From contig DPVV01000428.1 in assembly GCA_003526525.1 (NCBI GenBank), forward strand, positions 1 to 7,916: a stretch of 7,916 bases of DNA. The letters run 5' to 3'. This DNA is from Lachnoclostridium phytofermentans (lineage in GTDB: Bacteria; Bacillota; Clostridia; Lachnospirales; Lachnospiraceae). The notes under the pieces are model-generated. The model ran no database searches and was not told the origin of the DNA. It saw nothing but the letters and a program-made list of their open reading frames with translations. Shown here piece after piece: positions 1-5,731 of this stretch. Numbering within the stretch: the stretch's first letter is position 1; each line of letters opens with the position of its first letter. The position numbers were made by a program, and so were the translations under genes.

Positions 1-65
1 TGCCCAATTACAATTGGTCCTGATCCGATTACTAAAATTGTGTTAATGTCTAGGCGTTTTGGCAT
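1..65 (-). CDS. carB: Carbamoyl-phosphate synthase large subunit, N-terminal fragment (cut by window edge)
   Basis: Only the first 21 complete codons are visible. They read MPKRLDINTILVIGSGPIVI followed by G, which matches the start of CarB (the E. coli protein begins [21 protein letters not shown]) and includes the glycine-rich ATP-grasp/pre-ATP-grasp opening. CarB uses ammonia passed from CarA, bicarbonate and two ATP to make carbamoyl phosphate for pyrimidine and arginine synthesis. The ATG lies at 65-63, inside the end of carA, in a different frame and overlapping it by 16 bp. A purine-rich ribosome binding site (AAGGGGAAGAG on the minus strand) sits just upstream within carA. The overlap implies co-transcription and probably translational coupling. 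The rest of the gene lies beyond position 1. Confidence 0.93.
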   Translation of the reverse strand, partial: MPKRLDINTILVIGSGPIVIG

Positions 66-1339
66 AACTCTTCCCCTTCTTTCTTGAAGTTTTCAATCAT
101 TGTTAAGAAATCTTCGAATAAATCATTTGCATCTTCTGGTCCCGCTGAAGCTTCTGGATGGTATTGTACTGTAAATGCTGGGAACTTCTTATGACGAAGA
201 CCTTCTACCGTTCCATCGTTTAAAGCAACATGTGTAATTTCAAGATCTGTATTTTCAACTGATTCTTCTTCTACTGCGTATCCGTGATTTTGAGATGTAA
301 TTGCTACTTTTCCAGTTGCAAGATTTTTTACTGGATGGTTTAAACCACGGTGACCAAATTTCAACTTACTTGTATTTGCACCTGATGCTAGAGCGAACAA
401 TTGATGTCCTAGGCAAATTCCGAATAAAGGAACTTTACCGATAATGTCTTTTAACATTTCAATTGCTTCTGATACATCTTTCGGATCTCCAGGTCCATTA
501 CTTAACATAATTCCATCTGGGTCTGCCTCTAAGATTTCTTCTGCCAATGTGTCAGCAGGATAAACCGTAACTTCACAGCCTCTTTTTAACAGACAATGTT
601 CAATATTTTTCTTAGAACCAAAGTCCATTAATGCAACCTTATAATGTGTTTTCACTAAGTTTTCATCTTCTGCTAACTTATTTAAATAAGCGATTCCAGC
701 AGTTCCCTGCATGCAAGACAAAGCTATTTCACCAAGACAAACACCGTTTTTCGTCGCCTTTTCAATTGCTTCTTTCATCTCAGGAGATGCCATGTAAGTC
801 ATCTTTGCCATCTCAAAGTCAGTTGGGGTAAATTTCTCGTGGGTTGTAACCTTCTTTTCTTTGCAGCTTACCCTGCTAACCACACCCGTTACCTTATATT
901 CCTTTAACGCTTTTACTACCTCTTCAATTACGAAGTTTTCATTCGTAGTTATCATACCGTTCATAGTACCGCTTTCACGAAGAATCTTCGTTAAGCATCT
1001 TGTATCCACACCAGAGATTCCAGGAATATCATTCTTAATCAGGAACTCCTCTAAGCTAAATTCAGATCTAAAATTACTTGGTACACGTGATGTCTCTCTT
1101 ACAATAAATCCATCTGGCCATGCCTTTAATGACTCCATATCCGATGGACAAATACCATAATTGCCGATAAGCGGATATGTCATTACCACAGCTTGACCAG
1201 CATAGGATGGATCCGTTAATATCTCCAGATAACCTGTCATCGAGGTATTAAAAACGATTTCACTAATAACCTCTCTTTTCGAACCAATGTGTTTACCTTC
1301 GAAAATGTGCCCGTCTTCCAGTATCAGAAAAGCTTTCAT
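50..1339 (-). CDS. carA: Carbamoyl-phosphate synthase small (glutamine amidotransferase) subunit
   Basis: This 429-residue protein is CarA, which hydrolyses glutamine and channels ammonia to CarB in the cytoplasm. The N-terminal CPSase small-chain domain is clear from residue 1 to about 155 (FNTSMTGYLEILTDPSYAGQ near 30-49, GISGVDTRCLTKILRE near 107-122). The class I glutamine amidotransferase domain follows at about 234-415: DFGSKKNI, LSNGPGDP near 279-286, the nucleophile Cys309 in GICLGHQ, and the catalytic His394/Glu396 in QYHPEAS. E. coli CarA has its nucleophile at Cys269 in 382 residues, so this protein carries about 40 extra residues, located in the linker at roughly 160-232. The start ATG is preceded by AGGAGG at a 5-nt spacing (1346-1351 on the minus strand). 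The gene leads an operon with carB and has a long leader with attenuator-like structure. Identity is secure; the role of the insertion is unknown. Confidence 0.97.
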   Translation of the reverse strand: MKAFLILEDGHIFEGKHIGSKREVISEIVFNTSMTGYLEILTDPSYAGQAVVMTYPLIGNYGICPSDMESLKAWPDGFIVRETSRVPSNFRSEFSLEEFLIKNDIPGISGVDTRCLTKILRESGTMNGMITTNENFVIEEVVKALKEYKVTGVVSRVSCKEKKVTTHEKFTPTDFEMAKMTYMASPEMKEAIEKATKNGVCLGEIALSCMQGTAGIAYLNKLAEDENLVKTHYKVALMDFGSKKNIEHCLLKRGCEVTVYPADTLAEEILEADPDGIMLSNGPGDPKDVSEAIEMLKDIIGKVPLFGICLGHQLFALASGANTSKLKFGHRGLNHPVKNLATGKVAITSQNHGYAVEEESVENTDLEITHVALNDGTVEGLRHKKFPAFTVQYHPEASAGPEDANDLFEDFLTMIENFKKEGEELCQNA

Positions 1340-1414
1340 ACAAATCCTCCTATTATGTTATGTTTTTTGAGTTACCCCTCAATTTTAAATGGGTATTTTT
1401 TCCATCTCCTATTT

Positions 1415-1496
1415 AAAAAAATAAGATATATCGCCTCTTCACTTATTTCATGGAAACCATGAAAATTAAAGGTGATACATCTTAAGTCCAGAGGCT
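1415..1496 (-). promoter_or_regulatory. carA leader: candidate transcription attenuator (terminator plus competing helix)
   Basis: Read on the minus strand, AAGATGTATCACC (1483-1471) pairs with GGCGATATATCTT (1435-1423). The pairing has one mismatch and one G-U, and is followed within two bases by seven T (1421-1415), which is an intrinsic terminator inside the carA leader. The loop holds a perfect hairpin, TTTCATGG/CCATGAAA (1464-1446). A competing helix is possible: GCCTCT and ACTT (1495-1484) are complementary to AAGT and AGAGGC (1444-1433), and this pairing crosses the terminator stem. Such mutually exclusive folds are typical of attenuation. The signal is not identifiable from sequence: I see no T-box motif, no Arg-rich leader peptide and no correctly oriented PyrR binding loop. 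Structures were drawn by hand without energies. Confidence 0.6.
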
Positions 1497-1508
1497 TAAA
1501 TTTTGCAA

Positions 1509-1537
1509 ATTATACTCAAATTGTTAAAATGATACCA
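1509..1537 (-). promoter_or_regulatory. Putative carA promoter (sigma-A type)
   Basis: A perfect TATAAT -10 box lies at 1514-1509 on the minus strand. Seventeen bases upstream is TGGTAT (1537-1532), a poor match to the -35 consensus. Transcription would start near 1502, giving a leader of about 160 nt that contains the attenuator-like fold. The weak -35 element suggests either an activator or modest strength. Confidence 0.5.
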
Positions 1538-1565
1538 CACCATCTTTAAAATTACAAGAAATATT

Positions 1566-1577
1566 TATTCATGAATA
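1566..1577. repeat. 12-bp perfect palindrome upstream of carA promoter
   Basis: TATTCATGAATA is its own reverse complement and lies about 65 bp upstream of the predicted carA start site. It contains ATTCA/TGAAT half-sites like those of ArgR boxes, but arranged tail-to-tail rather than as TGAAT-N4-ATTCA. An operator is possible; chance in AT-rich DNA is also possible. Confidence 0.25.
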
Positions 1578-1619
1578 TAACAAAATAATATTGATAATCT
1601 ATGCATTTATTGTGTATAT

Positions 1620-1694
1620 TTACTTGGGCTTAGATAAATTATACGTACTTATAAAGTCTAATAAGTACTCCTTCTTAATATTACTAAGGGCTTA
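1620..1694. repeat. Repeats in the carA/sleC-like divergent spacer
   Basis: Two related blocks, TTACTTGGGCTTA (1620-1632) and TTACTAAGGGCTTA (1681-1694), form a direct repeat 61 bp apart. Between them a perfect 8-bp inverted repeat, GTACTTAT (1645-1652) and ATAAGTAC (1661-1668), encloses an 8-nt loop. These lie just upstream of the predicted sigma-K promoter of the plus-strand gene. They may be regulator sites (for example for a sporulation DNA-binding protein), but no known motif is recognised. Confidence 0.3.
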
Positions 1695-1703
1695 TGTACT
1701 TGC

Positions 1704-1731
1704 ACCAATCATGGCTACTTCGCATACCTTA
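1704..1731 (+). promoter_or_regulatory. Sigma-K-like promoter of the SleC-like gene
   Basis: ACC at 1704-1706 followed after 16 nt by CATACCTTA at 1723-1731 matches the sigma-K pattern AC-N16/17-CATAnnnTA. Transcription would start near 1738, leaving a short leader with the ribosome binding site GAGGT (1749-1753) 8 nt before the ATG. Late mother-cell expression fits a cortex-lytic enzyme. The -10 also resembles sigma-E (CATACAnT), but no good sigma-E -35 element is at the right distance. Confidence 0.6.
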
Positions 1732-1761
1732 TCTTGAACCAGTATATTGAGGTAGTAAGAC

Positions 1762-3156
1762 ATGGTATACAACCCGTACTCTTTTCATTACCCTACCTAC
1801 GGTCAAGGTTTTGGGTTAGAAAAAGATGTATATTCACCCACTATGGATAATCAAATTCTTCGTACTAATATGATGCCTCGTAACGACAACAGAGTATATC
1901 CAGCTCAGGTTGAAACACAGTCTCTTGGTGGTCTTATTGTAGATGTACTTTCTGCTAGAGACAATCGACCTATTAGCAATGCTACAGTTGATATTACCAT
2001 TACCGGTCAACCTTCTACCCAACCTGTAGAAGAATTACGAACAAATGATACAGGAAGAACAGAGCTCGTCGAATTACCAACGCCTCCTGTAGATTACAGT
2101 TTGGAACCTAGTGCTCCAATGCCATATGCTGAGTATACTTTGACAATAAAAGCACCTGGATTTGAACCGGTTATCATATCTGGAGCACAATTACTTCCTA
2201 CCGTAAATGCCCTACAAAATATCTCACTAGACCCAACTCCATCAGAGGGAGCCCAAAACACTGCAGAGGCTTATGCAATACCATACCATACCTTATATGG
2301 AGATTATCCACCTAAGATTTTGGAAGATGAAATAAAGCCTTTGGAAGAAGCAGGTGAAATCGTTCTCCCAAATGTTGTTATTCCTGAATTCGTTGTCGTT
2401 CATGATGGACCTCCGAATGACAAAACGGCTATGGATTATTGGGTTCCATATCGAGATTACATTAAAAATGTAGCCTCCAGTGAAATTTATGCTACTTGGC
2501 CAGAAGCCACCATTTATGCAAATGTATTAGCAATTCAATCCTTTACCTTAAACCGCGTCTTTACAGAATGGTATCGTAATAAAGGATTACAGTTTACTAT
2601 TACCTCTTCCACTGCATACGATCATAAATTTATGCCTGGACGAAACTTTTTTGATTCTATAAGCAGAGTTGTTGATACAATCTTTAACAACTATTTATCT
2701 CGTCCAAATGTGAAACAACCAATCCTAACACAGTATTGTGACGGTAAACGTGTATCTTGTCCTGAGGTAATGTCACAATGGGGTTCAAAATCTCTTGGCG
2801 ATCAGGGTTATACAGCAATTCAAATTCTTAGATATTATTATGGAGACAGTATTTATATCAATTCTACGTATGAGGTTTCCGGAGTTCCTGTTTCCTTCCC
2901 AGGTTATAATTTAACAATAGGTTCCTCGGGCTCTAGTGTTATGCAGCTTCAAGAGCAGTTAAATGCTATCGCTGATGTATACTATCCAATTCCTAACGTC
3001 TCAGCCGATGGAGTCTTTGGTCCTACAACCGCAGAGGCAGTAAAAGCTTTTCAAAAACAATTTAATCTTCCTGAATCAGGTATCGTTGACCTTCCAACTT
3101 GGTATAAAATCTCTGCTATTTACGTTGCTATTACAAGAATAGCAGAATATCAATGA
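1762..3156 (+). CDS. SleC-type spore cortex-lytic enzyme (pro-region, SpoIID-like lytic domain, peptidoglycan-binding domain)
   Basis: This 464-residue protein has the layout of clostridial SleC, a lytic transglycosylase that degrades spore cortex at germination after Csp proteases remove its pro-region. Residues 1-53 are a Tyr/Pro/Asn-rich extension. Residues 55-157 look like a carboxypeptidase-regulatory or beta-sandwich domain (GGLIVDVLSARDNRPISNA, PYAEYTLTIKAPGFEPV) forming the pro-region. Residues about 205-365 are SpoIID-like: YIKNVASSEIYATWPEA with Glu241 as probable catalytic acid, then AIQSFTLNR, CDGKRVSCPEVMSQWGS and GYTAIQILRYYYGD. Residues 383-455 form a PG_binding_1 domain (SSGSSVMQLQEQLN, DGVFGPTTAEAVKAFQ). 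There is no signal peptide, as in SleC proteins assembled in the mother cell. The start is supported by GAGGT 8 nt upstream and by a sigma-K-like promoter. Pro-region cleavage probably falls between about 160 and 200; the exact bond cannot be seen. It is divergent from carA and convergent with a polysaccharide deacetylase. I leave the symbol blank because paralogues of this architecture exist. Confidence 0.85.
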   Translation: MVYNPYSFHYPTYGQGFGLEKDVYSPTMDNQILRTNMMPRNDNRVYPAQVETQSLGGLIVDVLSARDNRPISNATVDITITGQPSTQPVEELRTNDTGRTELVELPTPPVDYSLEPSAPMPYAEYTLTIKAPGFEPVIISGAQLLPTVNALQNISLDPTPSEGAQNTAEAYAIPYHTLYGDYPPKILEDEIKPLEEAGEIVLPNVVIPEFVVVHDGPPNDKTAMDYWVPYRDYIKNVASSEIYATWPEATIYANVLAIQSFTLNRVFTEWYRNKGLQFTITSSTAYDHKFMPGRNFFDSISRVVDTIFNNYLSRPNVKQPILTQYCDGKRVSCPEVMSQWGSKSLGDQGYTAIQILRYYYGDSIYINSTYEVSGVPVSFPGYNLTIGSSGSSVMQLQEQLNAIADVYYPIPNVSADGVFGPTTAEAVKAFQKQFNLPESGIVDLPTWYKISAIYVAITRIAEYQ

Positions 3157-3220
3157 TTCGTATACCTCTTTCATAGTTCATTCTAACAAATAAGTAGATT
3201 AAATATTACCCACTTGTTAT

Positions 3221-3292
3221 GAAAAAGGGCTTTTACGTGTAAGATTACTTGCCATTTTAAAGCAAGTAACCTTACACGCAAAGCCCTTTTTC
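3221..3292. terminator. Long bidirectional terminator between convergent genes
   Basis: The arms 3221-3252 and 3262-3292 pair over about 31 bp around a 9-nt loop, with one bulged base and two mismatches. The outer part is GAAAAAGGGCTTT paired with AAAGCCCTTTTTC, so T-tracts follow the GC-rich stem in both directions. It lies 65 bp after the SleC-like stop and 10 bp after the deacetylase stop, and would serve both. The stem is longer than a usual intrinsic terminator. Confidence 0.88.
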
Positions 3293-3301
3293 TTTCATTA
3301 T

Positions 3302-4273
3302 CTACCATCGGAATTGACAAGGTTCTCTATGATCTAAGGTATCAAATTCATATCCTTTTGACTCAATATAATCTATTACCCCACCCAATACCTTAGCTGT
3401 TAAAGGATTCGTTTGACCGTCATGTAACAGAACCACTGGACACCGATATCGATTCAAATCTCTGCTTATATTTTTTTTGATAGAATATGCTGTGGGAGAA
3501 CCTACCGCATCTTCCCCACTAACATTCCAATCATAATAGGTGAACCCTCTCCTTGTCATTTCTGCGACTAACTCTTTTCTTATTCTCTTTAAGTAATGAT
3601 TATAACTTCCTCCTGGGAATCGATAAATATATGGACGTACTCCAGTTACTTCTTCAATTCTTTGAAATGCTTTATCATAATCCTTTAAGAAAGAATCAAC
3701 CGACTTATAAATCTTACCATAATCATGAATATGTGTATGTACACCAATGAAATGTCCTCGATTTACTACTTCTTTTAATATACTAGCATTATCATTATTA
3801 ATCTCCTCTCCTATAACAAAAAAGGTAGCTTTAATCTTCTTTTCATCAAGTACATCCAATACCTTCAAGGTATTGGCACTTGGTCCATCATCAAATGTTA
3901 GAAAGCAGACTTTCCTACCATCAGAAGGAGATGTATAATCCGCTTCTGATTTCGTATATAAATTGGGATAATGATGTACATAATCAGGTTCCCTGCTTAA
4001 ATCGCCATCACTAACATAGCCACTTTCTACAGTGATACTAGCAGTAATGTCATGATCCCATATACTATTGCCAGCCATCCAGCCCATTCCTTGTTTATTA
4101 AGCTGTACCTCATTTTCTAACGTAACAAAAAGGGCTAACTCATCGAGTGATTCATACTCTATTTTCCCAATGATTCCTGCGGTAGTCTCCTCATTTGCTT
4201 TATCATAGAACAACCTACCAATAAGAGATAGGAAGATTAGTAACAATACTAACATTATAATCTTGTCTTTCAT
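3302..4273 (-). CDS. Membrane-anchored polysaccharide (peptidoglycan) deacetylase, NodB family
   Basis: This 323-residue protein has a short basic start, a hydrophobic helix (about residues 5-19) acting as signal anchor, a region of about 100 residues with no domain I recognise, then a NodB deacetylase domain from about 120. Catalytic motifs are intact: TFDDGPS (126-132, Asp128 catalytic base and Asp129 metal ligand), zinc ligands His179 and His183 in HTHIH, RFPGGS (218-223), DWN (248-250) and LLHDG with His284. It should remove N-acetyl groups from cell-wall glycan outside the membrane. The reading frame stays open upstream to a TTG at 4363. The ATG at 4273 is preferred because it has GGAG at 6-nt spacing, begins exactly at the signal anchor, and lies after the terminator of the upstream gene, which the longer form would have to translate. 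A role like PdaA (muramic-lactam formation in spore cortex) is attractive next to a SleC-like gene but unproven; a vegetative peptidoglycan deacetylase is equally possible. Confidence 0.85.
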   Translation of the reverse strand: MKDKIIMLVLLLIFLSLIGRLFYDKANEETTAGIIGKIEYESLDELALFVTLENEVQLNKQGMGWMAGNSIWDHDITASITVESGYVSDGDLSREPDYVHHYPNLYTKSEADYTSPSDGRKVCFLTFDDGPSANTLKVLDVLDEKKIKATFFVIGEEINNDNASILKEVVNRGHFIGVHTHIHDYGKIYKSVDSFLKDYDKAFQRIEEVTGVRPYIYRFPGGSYNHYLKRIRKELVAEMTRRGFTYYDWNVSGEDAVGSPTAYSIKKNISRDLNRYRCPVVLLHDGQTNPLTAKVLGGVIDYIESKGYEFDTLDHREPCQFRW

Positions 4274-4302
4274 ATTAAGCTCCAAATCGTTTGTTACCAT
4301 AT

Positions 4303-4332
4303 AATCTATGCCATATGCTCTGTATAACATTC
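4303..4332 (-). promoter_or_regulatory. Possible sporulation (sigma-E-like) promoter of the deacetylase
   Basis: On the minus strand GAATGTT (4332-4326) is followed after 15 nt by CATAGATT (4310-4303). These resemble the sigma-E elements (-35 ATATT-like, -10 CATACAnT). The segment CATAGATTA also fits the sigma-K -10 pattern, but lacks an AC at the right distance. The start site would fall near 4296, about 22 nt before the preferred ATG. No good sigma-A promoter is visible between the ilvE terminator and the gene. Confidence 0.35.
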
Positions 4333-4335
4333 CAT

Positions 4336-4388
4336 AAAAAAAAGCAGTTGGTAAATTAACCAATGCCTATGGTTAATTTATCATCTGC
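4336..4388 (-). terminator. Intrinsic terminator of ilvE
   Basis: On the minus strand GCAG (4388-4385) and TAAATTAACCA (4380-4370) pair with TGGTTAATTTA (4362-4352) and CTGC (4347-4344), separated by a 4-nt internal loop. Eight T follow at 4343-4336. It lies 80 bp beyond the ilvE stop codon and upstream of the deacetylase, separating the two transcription units. Confidence 0.85.
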
Positions 4389-4412
4389 CTTTTATTCATA
4401 TAGTAGCTGGAC

Positions 4413-4442
4413 GTTTGTGCCGAGGACGACGCAGGTACAAAC
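4413..4442. repeat. Hairpin with a sequence echo on the other side of ilvE
   Basis: GTTTGTGCC (4413-4421) pairs with GGTACAAAC (4434-4442), a 9-bp stem with one G-U and a 12-nt loop, lying between the ilvE stop and its terminator. The plus-strand block 4413-4431 matches 5597-5615 upstream of ilvE at 15 of 19 positions (core GTTTGYGCCRAGGA). A second small hairpin (GTGAAAAT/ATTTTCGCAC, 4472-4447) overlaps the ilvE stop. It could be a dispersed short repeat or an mRNA 3'-end structure. Confidence 0.4.
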
Positions 4443-4468
4443 TTCGGTGCGAAAATTGCTTTCTATTT

Positions 4469-5539
4469 TCACACTACTTCCACGGTCCAGCCAAGAGTAT
4501 CTTCGATTTTTCCTAATTGAATTCCAGTAATCGTATCATATATTTTTTGACTTAACTCTCCGATACCGCCATCTCCAACCATTAATACATGGTCTTCAAA
4601 ACGAAGGTGTCCCACTGGAGATATAACTGCAGCGGTCCCTGTCCCAAACACTTCTTCTAAACTACCGTCTTTGCCAGCTTCATAGAGTTCCTCCACGGAA
4701 ATTCTTCTTTCCTCAATCTCTAGGTTCCATTGTTTGCATAACGAAATTACGGAATCTCTGGTTACACCTGGTAAAATACTACCATTTAACGCTGGAGTTA
4801 ACACTTTACCATTAATCTTAAAGAAGATATTCATTGCACCAACTTCTTCAATATATTTTCTTTCCTTACCGTCTAACCATAACACCTGAGAATATCCTTC
4901 TTCATGAGCCTTTACCTGAGAAGCCAAAGACGCTACATAGTTACCACCGGTTTTTGCTTCTCCGATTCCTCCTTTGATGGCTCTGACATATTCATCCTCA
5001 ATCCATATTTTCACAGGGTTTAATCCTTCTGGATAATAAGCACCAACAGGTGATAAAATCACAGCAAACAGATAACGATTGGATGGACGCACCCCAAGGA
5101 ATGGGTCTGTTGCTATTACAAAAGGACGAATATAAAGGGAAGTACCTGATTTAGTCGGAATCCATCTTTCATCCATCTTAACTACGGCCTTTACAGCCTC
5201 AACAAAATCTTCTTCCGGTATCGTTGGGATACAAAGTCTCTTATTACTGTTATTCGCACGTTCTGCATTCTTATTTGGACGGAATAATAAGGTTCTTCCA
5301 TCCTCTGTCTTATATGCTTTTAATCCTTCAAACATTTCCTGACCATAGTGAAATACCATAGCGGATGGTTCTAATGAAATTGGTCCATATGGGACGATTC
5401 GAGCGTCATGCCAACCCTTTCCCTCTTCATAATCCATAAGAAACATATGATCGGTAAATATCGTACCAAATTTTAATGGATTGTCAGCTGCAGGAAGTTC
5501 CTTAGGTGCAGTTGTTTTCTCATATCTGATATTCAGCAT
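4469..5539 (-). CDS. ilvE: Branched-chain amino acid aminotransferase (class IV, PLP-dependent)
   Basis: This 356-residue enzyme transfers amino groups between glutamate and the 2-keto acids of leucine, isoleucine and valine in the cytoplasm, as the last step of their synthesis or the first of their breakdown. Family signatures in order are YGQEMFEGLKAY (65-76), RPNKNAER (87-94), GEAKTGGNYVAS with the PLP-binding Lys196, EEVGAMNIFF (231-240), SILPGVTRDSVI (254-265) and FGTGTAAVISPVG (298-310). The length and the AKTGGNY lysine motif fit the longer BCAT type (eukaryote-like and Bacillus YbgE/YwaA-like) rather than the E. coli IlvE type of about 310 residues. The ATG is supported by AAGGA at 8-nt spacing. 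It is monocistronic by appearance: it has its own promoter 5' and a strong terminator 3'. Identity is firm; which of several branched-chain paralogues it is cannot be judged. Confidence 0.96.
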   Translation of the reverse strand: MLNIRYEKTTAPKELPAADNPLKFGTIFTDHMFLMDYEEGKGWHDARIVPYGPISLEPSAMVFHYGQEMFEGLKAYKTEDGRTLLFRPNKNAERANNSNKRLCIPTIPEEDFVEAVKAVVKMDERWIPTKSGTSLYIRPFVIATDPFLGVRPSNRYLFAVILSPVGAYYPEGLNPVKIWIEDEYVRAIKGGIGEAKTGGNYVASLASQVKAHEEGYSQVLWLDGKERKYIEEVGAMNIFFKINGKVLTPALNGSILPGVTRDSVISLCKQWNLEIEERRISVEELYEAGKDGSLEEVFGTGTAAVISPVGHLRFEDHVLMVGDGGIGELSQKIYDTITGIQLGKIEDTLGWTVEVV

Positions 5540-5574
5540 CTGTACATCCTTCTTTCTACGTATTTTCCCTTATT

Positions 5575-5609
5575 CCTGCGCATCTATTTGTGCACCGTTT
5601 GCGCCAAGG
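5575..5609 (-). promoter_or_regulatory. Small hairpin in the ilvE leader
   Basis: Within the predicted leader of about 79 nt, CCT-GCGCA-type sequence at 5609-5600 pairs with TGCGCAGG at 5582-5575 (8 bp with a 2-nt bulge), and a GTGCAC palindrome lies in the loop. There is no U-tract, T-box sequence or leucine-rich leader peptide, so this is at most an mRNA-stability or protein-binding element. Confidence 0.25.
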
Positions 5610-5624
5610 ATTACGTTTTATAAT

Positions 5625-5653
5625 ATATTAGACTTTCATCCATAAATTTTCAA
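5625..5653 (-). promoter_or_regulatory. Putative ilvE promoter (sigma-A type)
   Basis: TTGAAA (5653-5648) is followed at exactly 17 nt by TAATAT (5630-5625) on the minus strand, with AT-rich DNA around the -10. Overlapping alternatives (TATATT, TATTAT) fit the -10 better but give spacings of 20 nt or more. The start would be near 5618. The -35 overlaps AATTTTCAAG, which resembles one half of a CodY box, though the second half is missing. Confidence 0.5.
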
Positions 5654-5704
5654 GTACTATTTCGTAATTCAACCAATTAGTTTCTTATTCTATCGTTCCT
5701 TACC

Positions 5705-5725
5705 AAAACGGATATTCGTGATCCG
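5705..5725 (-). terminator. Weak candidate terminator of the diguanylate cyclase gene
   Basis: Just after the stop codon, CGGAT (5725-5721) pairs with ATCCG (5713-5709) around a 7-nt loop, followed by four T. The stem is only 5 bp and the U-tract short, so read-through toward ilvE is plausible. Confidence 0.3.
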
Positions 5726-5731
5726 CTTACG

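Noticed and set aside
631..1160. Plus-strand open frames of 66 and 99 codons
   Set aside because: They lie antisense to carA, have no ribosome binding sites and encode no recognisable protein.
1340..1400. Leader peptide in front of carA (ATG directly after AGGAG at about 1411-1404, six codons)
   Set aside because: The ribosome binding site abuts the ATG with no spacing, and the short peptide has no regulatory codons such as a run of Arg.
1484..1497. AAGTCCAGAGGCTT resembles the PyrR RNA-binding loop
   Set aside because: It lies on the plus strand, opposite to the carA transcript, and lacks two bases of the consensus. On the leader RNA only its complement is present, so PyrR control is not supported.
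1834..2022. Minus-strand open frame of 62 codons
   Set aside because: It is antisense inside the SleC-like gene, whose coding sequence is well supported.
3553..3938. Two plus-strand open frames of 65 and 63 codons
   Set aside because: They are shadows of the deacetylase coding region on the other strand, with no start signals.
5644..5653. CodY-like box near the ilvE -35
   Set aside because: Only one half (AATTTTC) is present; the second half of the 15-bp palindrome does not match.
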